Below are positions 43,921 through 51,626 of a stretch of DNA of 64,000 nt, in pieces. The stretch's first letter is position 1. The number at the start of each line of letters is the position of its first letter. Location of the stretch: contig NZ_RQVR01000006.1 of assembly GCF_003865365.1 (NCBI RefSeq), forward strand, positions 62,001 through 126,000, read 5' to 3'. This stretch comes from Flavobacterium macacae. Lineage in GTDB: Bacteria > Bacteroidota > Bacteroidia > Flavobacteriales > Flavobacteriaceae. A program made the translations under genes and the position numbers. The notes beneath the pieces are model-generated. The model saw nothing but the letters and a program-made list of their open reading frames with translations, searched no databases and was not told the DNA's origin.

Positions 43921-43953
43921 AAAGCTACTTTCATTCGAAAGTAGCTTTTTTAT
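43921..43953 (+). terminator. Terminator of the rpmB-rpmG-DUF4295 operon
   Basis: AAAAGCTACTTTC/GAAAGTAGCTTTT stem with ATTC loop and T-run. Confidence 0.93.
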
Positions 43954-43957
43954 TTTT

Positions 43958-43965
43958 ATATTTGT
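43958..43965 (+). promoter_or_regulatory. -7 promoter element TATATTTG upstream of copy D and ftsY
   Basis: Exact TAnnTTTG match directly after the ribosomal operon terminator. If it drives ftsY, the leader is about 200 bases and contains repeat copy D. Confidence 0.6.
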
Positions 43966-43979
43966 CCCAAGTTTTATCA

Positions 43980-44112
43980 GAAGCCAAACACAAGGCATTT
44001 TTAAACGTAGTTCCTGCTTTCCGCCACAATCTTTTATGCCGAACCCCGGCATAAAAGGATTTTCGCTGCAATCGGGCCTATTTAAAAACGCTTTCTCCTT
44101 CTTTTAGCTTCT
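43980..44112 (-). repeat. Dispersed hairpin repeat, copy D (about 133 bp)
   Basis: On the minus strand: TAGGCCCGATTGCAGCG, then AATCCTTTTATGCC pairing with GGCATAAAAGATT, then GGCGGAAAGCAGGA and the small hairpin GCCTTGTGTTTGGC. Ends are AGAAGCC and AGCTTCT. Coordinates may be off by one or two bases. It occupies the ftsY 5' region. Confidence 0.8.
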
Positions 44113-44166
44113 GGACTCAGATTGTCTAAAAAGTCTTGTAGTCTAACAATCTAACAATCATTAAAA

Positions 44167-45144
44167 ATGAGCTTTTTTAAAAAAATATTTTCATCAGAAA
44201 AAAAAGAAAACCTTAGCCAAGAAGCAAAACAAAGCTTAGACAAAGGTCTTGAAAAATCAAAAACATCTTTTTTCTCAAAACTGACCAAAGCAGTTGCCGG
44301 GAAATCAAAAGTAGATGATGAGGTTTTAGACAATCTTGAAGAAATATTGGTTTCTTCAGATGTTGGCGTGAACACCACCTTAAAAATCATAACCCGAATC
44401 GAAGAACGCGTTGCCGCTGACAAATATTTGGGAACTGACGAACTGAACCAAATTCTTCGGGAAGAAATCGCCGGGCTTCTATCAGAAACCAATTCAGGTG
44501 AAGCCACGGAGTTTGAAATTCCAAAAGATAAAAAACCATATGTTTTGATGGTTGTCGGTGTAAACGGAGTTGGTAAAACCACCACCATCGGGAAATTAGC
44601 CCACCAATTCAACAAAGCCGGATATAAAGTCGTTCTTGGTGCTGCCGATACTTTTCGCGCCGCCGCAATCGACCAATTGCAGATTTGGGCTGACCGAGTT
44701 GGCGTGCCAATCGTGAAACAGCAAATGGGCAGCGACCCAGCATCCGTTGCATTTGATACGTTGCAGTCTGCCGTTTCTCAAGATGCAGATGTGGTGATTA
44801 TTGATACCGCAGGCCGTCTGCATAACAAGGTGAATTTGATGAACGAGTTGACAAAAGTAAAGCGCGTGATGCAAAAGGTCCTTGAAGACGCGCCACACGA
44901 TGTTTTATTGGTTTTGGATGGCTCAACAGGCCAAAATGCATTTGAGCAAGCAAAACAATTTACCGCGGCAACTGAAGTGACTTCGCTGGCTGTAACAAAA
45001 CTGGACGGAACTGCAAAAGGCGGTGTTGTTATCGGAATCTCTGATCAATTCCAAATTCCAGTTAAATACATTGGAGTAGGCGAGGGAATAGATGATCTGC
45101 AAGTATTTAACAAGCATGAATTTGTGGATTCTTTCTTTAAATGA
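44167..45144 (+). CDS. ftsY: Signal recognition particle receptor FtsY
   Basis: A 325-residue SRP-family GTPase. After a short charged A-domain comes the NG domain with G1 GVNGVGKTTTIGKLA, DTFRAAAIDQL, G3 DTAGRLHNKVNLM, G4 TKLDGTAKGG and the closing GVGEGIDDLQVFN. It docks SRP-ribosome complexes at the membrane for co-translational insertion. The A-domain is much shorter than in E. coli. The gene lies after the ribosomal operon terminator and is probably expressed from the TATATTTG at 43958 or from a nearer unseen promoter. Confidence 0.97.
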   Translation: MSFFKKIFSSEKKENLSQEAKQSLDKGLEKSKTSFFSKLTKAVAGKSKVDDEVLDNLEEILVSSDVGVNTTLKIITRIEERVAADKYLGTDELNQILREEIAGLLSETNSGEATEFEIPKDKKPYVLMVVGVNGVGKTTTIGKLAHQFNKAGYKVVLGAADTFRAAAIDQLQIWADRVGVPIVKQQMGSDPASVAFDTLQSAVSQDADVVIIDTAGRLHNKVNLMNELTKVKRVMQKVLEDAPHDVLLVLDGSTGQNAFEQAKQFTAATEVTSLAVTKLDGTAKGGVVIGISDQFQIPVKYIGVGEGIDDLQVFNKHEFVDSFFK

Positions 45145-45219
45145 TTTTATAAAAGTTTTTTAATTCAAAAATGTTAATTAAATTTAATACTTTAGCATAA
45201 ATTAACAAATAAAGACTTA

Positions 45220-46443
45220 TGAAATTAAAAATTTACTTAGTAGCTCTATTCACAATTTTTATAAATTTACAATTGCATTCACAAGATTTAAATGCAGGTT
45301 ACTACATCAATAAAAATGATGAAAAAACCCACAGTTTATTTTAAAAATATGAGTTTCAAAGATCCTTCTTTAGTTAAATTTAAATTTAATGAAGATTCTG
45401 ATTTTCAATTATTAAAAGTTGATGATATAATTGAATTTGGGATTGAGGGAGATAGTAAATTTATTAAAAAAAAGGTAAATATAGATGAAAGTTTAAATTA
45501 TGAAAGTTATTCTAAAGACCCGATATTTATAAGTAAAGTTCTTTTTTTAAATGTAATAGTTGAAGGTCCTTGTAATTTGTATTCACATTATGATGGTAAT
45601 AAAACCAGATTTTTTTATCAGGTAGGTGAAGGTACGGAAATTGTGCAACTTATATACAAAAAATTCCATTTGAATGAAACTAATGTAATTAAAGAAAATA
45701 ACGAATTTCGAAATCAATTAAATACAATTTTAAAGTGTGATGAACTAACTTTTAATGATTTTATCAAATTAAAATATGTTCGAAATGATATTGAGAAAAT
45801 CGTGCAAAGATTTAATTTATGTCAAGGGAAATCTAGTAAAGTTTTTGGAGAAAAAACAGAAAAAATTAAATTTAAGTATAGTGTATTTGCTTTAGCAAAT
45901 CAATCAAATTTTTCAGTTTATTATAATTATGAAGATTCTGAAAAATTAACAAAAACTAATTTTGGTGGTGGGGCTGAGATAGCAATGGTTTTTTCTTATG
46001 GGAAATCTGAAGTGTTTTTTCGAGGTGATTTAGAACAATATTCTGGGAGCTCTAAACATATTGGAAATCAAAATAATCCTGTGAATGAAAGAAGCGATTT
46101 TACTTTAGAATCTACTTTCTTAAATTTTAATCTAGGATATAGGCACAATTTTTTTATAAGCTCAAAAAACAAAATATTTTTAGATGCTTCAATGGGTTAC
46201 AGTACTCCATCTGGGGATATAAAATACAATTTAAGATATCCAAACGGTACCGGACAATACTTAACAGAGACATTTCTATTTGAAATAAGTAATAGCTTTT
46301 TTTTAAATTTTGGAGTAGGATATGTTTTTAATGATAAATTTGGAATCGAAATAAGAAAGGATACTAATAGAGATTTGCTTCTAAATTCAGATAAAGCAAC
46401 TTTTAGTAGAGTTAGCTTAGGTTTGAAATATACTATAAACTAA
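45220..46443 (+). pseudogene. AT-rich secreted protein gene with apparent +1 frameshift
   Basis: An ATG at about 45220 opens a frame with a signal peptide (MKLKIYLVALFTIFINLQLHSQ) and DLNAGYYINKNDEKT, which stops after some 41 codons. A second frame, uninterrupted from 45292 to 46443, continues VYFKNMSFKDPSLVKFKFNED with no break in theme. Skipping one base in the A6C3 run near 45325-45335 joins them as NDEKT-TVYFKNM. The C-terminal 200 residues alternate barrel-like strands (FLNFNLGYRHNFFISS, RVSLGLKYTIN). The first-frame start is uncertain by one base. AT content is far above the neighbours. It may be a decayed gene, a sequencing error or a real recoding site. Confidence 0.6.
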
Positions 46444-46450
46444 AAGTTAA

Positions 46451-46672
46451 ATGGCATTTTCAATATACAATGTAAAACCGCTACATCTTTATATCTTGTT
46501 TGTGGTTTTAATTTTGACAGCAAGAATATGCGAAGGTACAATCCAGCCGTTATATTACCTTTTTGCGCTTTTAGGCTGGGTGGTTTTCTTTATAGCGGTA
46601 AAGAATTTCTTCAATCAAAAAAAGCAGTTGGAAACAAAGAAAAAGACTCCAGTAAAAAAGATAAAAAAATAA
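46451..46672 (+). CDS. Small two-helix membrane protein
   Basis: A 73-residue protein with two hydrophobic segments, LHLYILFVVLILTARICEG and PLYYLFALLGWVVFFIAVKNFF, and a Lys-rich tail KQLETKKKTPVKKIKK likely facing the cytoplasm. I recognise no family. It starts 8 bases after the frameshifted AT-rich gene and is followed by a terminator, so it may share its transcript. Confidence 0.65.
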   Translation: MAFSIYNVKPLHLYILFVVLILTARICEGTIQPLYYLFALLGWVVFFIAVKNFFNQKKQLETKKKTPVKKIKK

Positions 46673-46702
46673 ATGTGCTAATGGATTAGCGCATTTTTTT
46701 TT
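46672..46702 (+). terminator. Intrinsic terminator
   Basis: TGTGCTAAT/ATTAGCGCA stem (one G-U pair) with nine Ts. Confidence 0.8.
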
Positions 46703-47006
46703 GCGAAACATTCCTCGCAATCAGATTAGACTAAAATGGCAATGTCAGCAACTTTTCGTATTCGAATTACAACCATCTCCTTATTGTAAATCCATGTGCG
46801 TTTTGGGCATTTTTTCGAAAGCAATTTCATGTTTTCTCCCATTTTTAAATTCAAAAAACGGCATTCGAAAAAAAGAAACCAAATGCTACTGAAAGTGTCA
46901 TTTTTTCATAAAAATTCGTTTTCCAATTACACTTTAAAAATTGTGAATTGTTTAATTCAGAAACTTTTTTATCAAGGTAATAAATGGTAAATTTATTTTT
47001 TTAAAA
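46703..47006. other. Intergenic stretch without a supported gene
   Basis: About 300 AT-rich bases. Two overlapping frames of about 63 codons exist on the plus strand, but their Phe/Lys/Ser-rich products look like translated AT-rich noise. An A-rich TAAATTTA near 46988 may belong to the promoter of the next gene. Confidence 0.5.
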
Positions 47007-47450
47007 ATGAATATGAAAAAGATAGCGATTTTATTGTTTACGGCCTCATTATTAGTTTCTTGTGCAAAAGTTTCAAAAGAAGAAACGCAGAAATTAAACG
47101 GGTATTGGGAAATTGAAAAAGTAATTTTGGCAGACGGTTCTGAAAAGGACTATAAAATCAACATGACTTATGATTTCTTCAAGATTGATAAAGATTACAA
47201 AGGCTTCCGTAAAAAAGTAAGTCCGCAGTTGGACGGTAAATTTCTGGCCGATGATTCGTCTGAAGCACTTGAGGTGATTGATAATGACGGTAAAATTGTC
47301 TTGAGCTATAAAACTGATTATGCCACTTGGAAAGAAGAATTAAAATCAATTTCTGATGAAAAAATGGTTGTTTTAAACCAGCAAAACATCGAATACCATT
47401 ATAAAAAAGCAACACCAATCAACCTTATAGATGGCGAAGAGACTAAATAA
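47007..47450 (+). CDS. Lipoprotein of unknown function (lipocalin-like)
   Basis: A 147-residue lipoprotein: MNMKKIAILLFTASLLVSC with lipobox Cys at residue 19 (a start at the second Met is possible). The mature part KVSKEETQKLNGYWEIEKVILADGSEKDYKIN with later VLSYKTDYATWKEELKSISDEKMVVLNQQNIEYHYKK resembles the lipocalin-like DUF4923/DUF4488 type beta-barrels of Bacteroidota. Its last 20 bases overlap the start of the DciA-like gene in another frame, so the two are translationally coupled. Confidence 0.78.
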   Translation: MNMKKIAILLFTASLLVSCAKVSKEETQKLNGYWEIEKVILADGSEKDYKINMTYDFFKIDKDYKGFRKKVSPQLDGKFLADDSSEALEVIDNDGKIVLSYKTDYATWKEELKSISDEKMVVLNQQNIEYHYKKATPINLIDGEETK

Positions 47451-47727
47451 CGAAAACTCGGTTGGCGATGTTTTAAAACACATTATTCAATCCAACAAAT
47501 TGCAAACTGGCATCGACCAGATTACCGTTAAAGAGGCGTGGATTTCTTTGATGGGAAACGGCGTGAACAGTTACACCAAAGAAGTGACGCTTCGAAAGAA
47601 CACCCTGTATGTTGAATTGACTTCAGCCGTTTTGCGCCAGGAACTAAGCTACGGAAAAGAAAAAATTATACGCATGATCAACGAAGAATTCCGTCGCGAT
47701 GTCGTCAAAGAAATCGTTTTCAGATAA
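47431..47727 (+). CDS. DUF721/DciA-like protein
   Basis: A 98-residue DUF721 protein: NSVGDVLKHIIQSNKLQTGIDQITVKEAWISLMGNGVNSYTKEVTLRKNTLYVELTSAVLRQELSYGKEKIIRMINEEF. This corresponds to the KH-like core of DciA, the ancestral loader of the replicative helicase DnaB in bacteria lacking DnaC. The Flavobacteria version is minimal, lacking the long C-terminal extension. Assignment to helicase loading rests on family membership. It overlaps the upstream lipoprotein gene by 20 bases. Confidence 0.85.
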   Translation: MAKRLNNENSVGDVLKHIIQSNKLQTGIDQITVKEAWISLMGNGVNSYTKEVTLRKNTLYVELTSAVLRQELSYGKEKIIRMINEEFRRDVVKEIVFR

Positions 47728-47751
47728 CTTATGGTTCGCAATAAAAAGCAT

Positions 47752-47789
47752 AAAAAAATCCCGATCGCATAAGTGATCGGGATTTTTTT
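47752..47789. terminator. Bidirectional intrinsic terminator
   Basis: AATCCCGATC/GATCGGGATT stem with A-run and T-run between convergent dciA-like and ndk genes. Confidence 0.92.
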
Positions 47790-47844
47790 ATATATTTCAG
47801 ACTGCAATAGCAATCTCAATACTCAATTCAAAAAACCATTCTAA

Positions 47845-48264
47845 TTAGAATTGCTCTCTTCCAGCAAAGTGAAATGCACCTTCTAGCGCAGCATTTTCGT
47901 CGCTATCAGAACCGTGAACAGCATTTTCTCCAATAGATTTTGCATATTTTTTACGGATAGTTCCTTCAGCAGCATCAGCAGGATTAGTAGCGCCAATCAA
48001 TGTTCTGAAATCCTCAACAGCGTTTTCTTTTTCCAAGATGGCAGCCACGATCGGACCTCTTGACATAAACTCCACCAACTCTCCGTAGAAAGGTCTAGCA
48101 GCGTGTACTTCATAAAATTTCTGAGCATCAGCCACAGTCAACTGCGTCAATTTCAAAGAAACAATTTTAAAACCACCTTCAGTGATCATGTTTAAAATTC
48201 CACCGATGTGTCCGTTTTCCACGCCATCAGGCTTAATCATTGTGAATGTTCTGTTCGTTGCCAT
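47845..48264 (-). CDS. ndk: Nucleoside diphosphate kinase
   Basis: A 139-residue NDK of normal length. It starts [19 protein letters not shown] with the ATP-binding Lys. The phosphohistidine is His 117 in [16 protein letters not shown], followed by the usual FAGREQF end. It equilibrates nucleoside triphosphates with ATP as donor. The promoter element TACTTTTG lies 24 bases upstream and the gene is monocistronic. Confidence 0.97.
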   Translation of the reverse strand: MATNRTFTMIKPDGVENGHIGGILNMITEGGFKIVSLKLTQLTVADAQKFYEVHAARPFYGELVEFMSRGPIVAAILEKENAVEDFRTLIGATNPADAAEGTIRKKYAKSIGENAVHGSDSDENAALEGAFHFAGREQF

Positions 48265-48288
48265 TATATTTTTTTTTTAGATTTGGCG

Positions 48289-48296
48289 CAAAAGTA
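48289..48296 (-). promoter_or_regulatory. -7 promoter element TACTTTTG of ndk
   Basis: Exact TAnnTTTG match on the minus strand, 25 bases before the start codon. Confidence 0.65.
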
Positions 48297-48370
48297 GTGT
48301 TTTTTAACAGAATACGAAAATTTTCAGAAGATTTAGAAACAGAAAATCCACGAATTATCAGCAAAAGACA

Positions 48371-48441
48371 GTCCCGCTTTTCGGTTCAATAAAAAATTTC
48401 TAAAGAAGAAATTTTTTTGATTTCCCCTGCAATCGGGGTTA
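48371..48441 (-). repeat. Dispersed hairpin repeat, copy E (core only)
   Basis: On the minus strand: ACCCCGATTGCAGGGG, then AATCAAAAAAATTTCT pairing with AGAAATTTTTTATT, then CGAAAAGCGGGAC. The outer AGAAGCC-type ends are not seen. The gap 48265-48588 (324 bases) also holds the ndk promoter and, on the plus strand at 48478-48485, a TATCTTTG with no plus-strand gene behind it. Confidence 0.75.
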
Positions 48442-48588
48442 GCGGGCAAGGCCAGTGATTTTTTTGCATCGTCACCCTATCTTTGTCGATGCAGTCTCTA
48501 GTTATAGTACCAAATAAATTCGCCAAAATTTAGAACTCCCATTTTTTTTAAAAAATATAAAAAAAATCTCTGAACCGGATCTGAAAAA

Positions 48589-50187
48589 TCACAAGACAAT
48601 CACTAAAAATTCGTGTTCCAAAGGTTTTAAATTTTCAAACAGTTTATCCATCAAAACCGATCCGTTTTCCAAATAAAACTCTGAAAAATTTACAACGCGC
48701 TCCTGCAAATTTTGATTCGGAAAAAGCTCGTTCTGCAAGTCTGCAATTCGCTCCAATTGGGATTCGTGTTTTTTCTTCTCCGCTTTCAATAAACGTTTTT
48801 CCAGATTTTCTAAACCTTTGATTTGTTTCAGTTCCTGTGCTTTTACAGCGCCGATAAAAGATTTGTCGGTCGCAGTTGCCATCACATTCAAATCGTCAAA
48901 TTGTTTTCTTAAAAAATCTTTTTGCGATGTGAAATCAATTGAAAATTCAGAAAATGTTTTGACTTTCTCATTCATCAAAGCTTCTTGTTTTGAAAATAAA
49001 TTAGCCCAAGACAATTCTAATTTATCTGCTTTTTTAGCCTGTTTTTCAGTAGCCAAAAGTACCGAATTACGCAAAAGCAAAATCGGAAAAGTGACATTGG
49101 AAGCTTCGAAATAAGATTTTAATTCCAGCCAATACGCCAATTCACCGCCACCGCCAATGTAGCAAAGATTCGGTAAAATAACTTCTTGATATAAAGGACG
49201 CATAATCACATTCGGGCTGAATTTTTCTGGATTATTTTCTAATGAATCTAAGATTTCAGTTTCCGAAAATTTCAGTTTTGTGTTATTTACATAGTAAAAT
49301 CCATCTTGAAAAATAATTCGCTCGCGGAAAGAATCTTCGATATAAAAAAGATTTATTTCCCTTGGATTTACTTGAATATTGTAGTTTTTTAAATGTTCAG
49401 AAGTTTCCAAAACCTTTTGGTGCGAAGTCTGTTTTAAAAGTTCTTCTTTCGCAAAAGGAACAAATTGTTTTTTCAATTCAGATTCATCAGCATCGATTAT
49501 AACCAATCCAGATTTTCCAAAGATTTCATTGGCCAAAAAACGAGTCCCTTCTGCCAAATTAGAATGCCCAACATAGGCTTTTTGGAACAAATTCTTCAAA
49601 TAGTCTGCATTTTTTCCAATTCCCAATTCTAAAGCAAAAACTTCAAAAACTTCATCCAAACCTTTGGTTGATAATCTTCCGACTGGACCGCCGTTTTCGG
49701 CATTCCAGCGCACTTTTTTTCCGTGAAGATTGAAATAATTTATTTCCTCAAAATCGTGGTCTTCCGTCGCCATCCAATAAATAGGAACAAAATTATATTC
49801 GGGATATTTCCGTTTTAATTCCTCTGTCAGATTAATTGTGGAAACTATTTTATACAAAAAATACAACGGACCTGTAAACAAATTCAGCTGATGTCCGGTG
49901 GTGATCGTAAACGTTTTGGAACTTGAAAGCGACTTGATATTTACATTTGTCAAGTCAGAAACATTCAAATTGGAGTATTGTTTTTCTAAAACTGCAACCA
50001 ATGTTTTTCTATTGGAATCCGCATCCAAATTGAAATTTTCTGCTTTTTCAACCAGCTGTTTTTTAAAGTTTTCAGGAGAAGGAAATCGATTGTAAAGCGA
50101 CTGTAAGTCTGGTTTCTGATTTAAATAATCATTGATTAGTGAAGTAAAATAACCAGAGTTTTGGTAACTGATACAGTCGGTTGGCAT
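48589..50187 (-). CDS. bshC: Bacillithiol biosynthesis cysteine-adding enzyme BshC
   Basis: A 532-residue protein that adds cysteine to GlcN-malate in the last step of bacillithiol synthesis. Landmarks are FTITTGHQLNLFTGPLYFLYKIVSTINL near residue 95, FVPIYWMATEDHDFEEINYF, LFYIEDSFRERIIF and LPNLCYIGGGGELAYWLELKSYF, followed by a coiled-coil region near 410-480. The start at 50187 (MPTDCISYQNSGYFTSLINDYL) is the family start; 13 extra codons upstream are not conserved. Bacillithiol is the main thiol in many Bacteroidota. bshA and bshB are not in the window. Confidence 0.95.
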   Translation of the reverse strand: MPTDCISYQNSGYFTSLINDYLNQKPDLQSLYNRFPSPENFKKQLVEKAENFNLDADSNRKTLVAVLEKQYSNLNVSDLTNVNIKSLSSSKTFTITTGHQLNLFTGPLYFLYKIVSTINLTEELKRKYPEYNFVPIYWMATEDHDFEEINYFNLHGKKVRWNAENGGPVGRLSTKGLDEVFEVFALELGIGKNADYLKNLFQKAYVGHSNLAEGTRFLANEIFGKSGLVIIDADESELKKQFVPFAKEELLKQTSHQKVLETSEHLKNYNIQVNPREINLFYIEDSFRERIIFQDGFYYVNNTKLKFSETEILDSLENNPEKFSPNVIMRPLYQEVILPNLCYIGGGGELAYWLELKSYFEASNVTFPILLLRNSVLLATEKQAKKADKLELSWANLFSKQEALMNEKVKTFSEFSIDFTSQKDFLRKQFDDLNVMATATDKSFIGAVKAQELKQIKGLENLEKRLLKAEKKKHESQLERIADLQNELFPNQNLQERVVNFSEFYLENGSVLMDKLFENLKPLEHEFLVIVL

Positions 50188-50337
50188 AGTTGAATTTTTT
50201 TGTAAAAATAAAGAAAATAAAGGCAAAATTTTATAAATAAGTCATAAAGTCAAAAGCAATGAATGAATAGGCTTTTTACAATTTCAGACAGCATTCAAAC
50301 AGATGCTTTAGTGAAAATTTAATATAAAAATTTTTAG

Positions 50338-50345
50338 TAAGTTTG
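50338..50345 (+). promoter_or_regulatory. -7 promoter element TAAGTTTG
   Basis: Exact TAnnTTTG match. A TTG at 50343 that would extend the membrane protein lies inside it. Confidence 0.6.
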
Positions 50346-50375
50346 ATCAAAATTTCAGCAACTACAAACGAAACT

Positions 50376-51080
50376 ATGAAAGCATTAAAAATAATCTCTG
50401 ACCTGCTTCCAATTCCAGGTTATACAGTCATTATCATTTGTTTTTTCTTTCCGTTTTTGACCATAAAATGCAATACGACTGAGTTGGTTTCAGTGACCGG
50501 TTTCGATTATGTTATTGGAAACGATGTCAAAGACAAGATGGAAAAAAGCGAAATGGCAAAAACCATCAAAGAAAAAATGGGCAAAGATCTGTTTGATAAC
50601 AAAATAGAAAATGATTCTTTGTCAGAAGACAGTGAAGAAAATGCTTCTCAAGAGGGCGAAGAAACAGGGAATTTAGGAAAACAAACAAAAGATGAAAAAA
50701 CAGCTAAGATTTTATTCTTTGTGATTTTGGCAGTTCCATTGTTAATGGCGCTTTCGGGATTAGTCATCAGTTTTACAAAATCAAAAAGAAAAGGACTTTT
50801 TCATATTATATTCTCAACGGTCGGTTTTATTTTTCTTTTGAGCTACGGAATTATGATCAAATCTTCAGGTGATGTAAATTTGCTTTCATCCCTGGGCGAT
50901 GGAATTGGCGCTGGAATGATTTCGATTAATTTAGGAAATGCCTATTTTGTAGCCACGATATTTTTCTTAATTGTCATTCTATTTTTTGCAATGGTAAAAT
51001 ATTTGAAAAAATTGTATCAAGAAGAACAGCAAATAAGAGAAGAATCTGTTGAAGAATTTTATTCAAAAGAAGAATTCTAA
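50376..51080 (+). CDS. Membrane protein of unknown function
   Basis: A 234-residue protein with four hydrophobic segments: PGYTVIIICFFFPFLTIKC near the N-terminus, then, after a charged Glu/Lys/Asp-rich loop of about 70 residues, ILFFVILAVPLLMALSGLVISF, LFHIIFSTVGFIFLLSYGIMI and AYFVATIFFLIVILFFAMVKYL. The C-terminus is acidic. No known family is recognised. ATG 50376 was chosen because the longer frame begins within the promoter element. Confidence 0.7.
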   Translation: MKALKIISDLLPIPGYTVIIICFFFPFLTIKCNTTELVSVTGFDYVIGNDVKDKMEKSEMAKTIKEKMGKDLFDNKIENDSLSEDSEENASQEGEETGNLGKQTKDEKTAKILFFVILAVPLLMALSGLVISFTKSKRKGLFHIIFSTVGFIFLLSYGIMIKSSGDVNLLSSLGDGIGAGMISINLGNAYFVATIFFLIVILFFAMVKYLKKLYQEEQQIREESVEEFYSKEEF

Positions 51081-51094
51081 TAAATTTTTAAAAG

Positions 51095-51122
51095 AAGCTC
51101 CTGAGAAATCGGGAGTTTTTTA
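51095..51122 (+). terminator. Intrinsic terminator
   Basis: GCTCCTGA/TCGGGAG(T) hairpin with a T-run; it reaches the stop codon of the convergent gene at 51120. Confidence 0.75.
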
Positions 51123-51497
51123 TTTTGCGCCCAGAACACTGCATTTCCAAATGGCAAAAATTTTGTCAGTAAAAGGAACAATCAAATAGATGCGTTGGCT
51201 CAAGACATATTTTGAAGGATCAGCATAATACTCTTCTAAAGCAACTGACGGCAAAGATCGAATCGTTGTCGCTTTTCGATGACTGAATCCAAAGTAAGTT
51301 GACGATTCAGAATCGGTTTTTCCTGTAGAAATTTCTCCAAATGTTTTTATCGAAAACGAAGATCTTGTGCTGTCTGGCGAAATTTCAAAATTAATTTCTG
51401 AAGGATTTTTGGCAAAAAGAAATCGGATTTCCTTCTTCTTTTGGGCAAAACCGGAAACCGAAAGCAATAAGAAAAGACTGAAAATAATTGATTTCAT
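51120..51497 (-). CDS. Small secreted protein of unknown function
   Basis: A 125-residue protein with signal peptide MKSIIFSLFLLLSVSGFAQ (cleavage near 19). The mature part KKKEIRFLFAKNPSEINFEISPDSTRSSFSIKTFGEISTGKTD continues to a C-terminus RIYLIVPFTDKIFAIWKCSVLGAK with a single Cys. Predominantly beta-strand-like. No family recognised. It converges on the membrane protein gene, with the two sharing a terminator hairpin. Confidence 0.65.
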   Translation of the reverse strand: MKSIIFSLFLLLSVSGFAQKKKEIRFLFAKNPSEINFEISPDSTRSSFSIKTFGEISTGKTDSESSTYFGFSHRKATTIRSLPSVALEEYYADPSKYVLSQRIYLIVPFTDKIFAIWKCSVLGAK

Positions 51498-51626
51498 AAT
51501 TTAAAATTCCTCTTATAAATTAAGTGAGTACAAAGTAAGTGTTTTTAAAGCAGATTGCAAATTCAAAAAAATTAGCAAATCTGCGACTTCATCAAAAATA
51601 TGGAGTAATTTTACAATCTTTATGAA

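Noticed and set aside
46701..46990. Two overlapping plus-strand frames of about 63 codons
   Set aside because: Phe/Lys/Ser-rich products without start context, promoter or family resemblance; the frames arise from AT-rich sequence.
48478..48485. Plus-strand TATCTTTG between ndk and bshC as a promoter of a hidden gene
   Set aside because: No plus-strand gene follows; an antisense or small RNA is possible but nothing else supports it.
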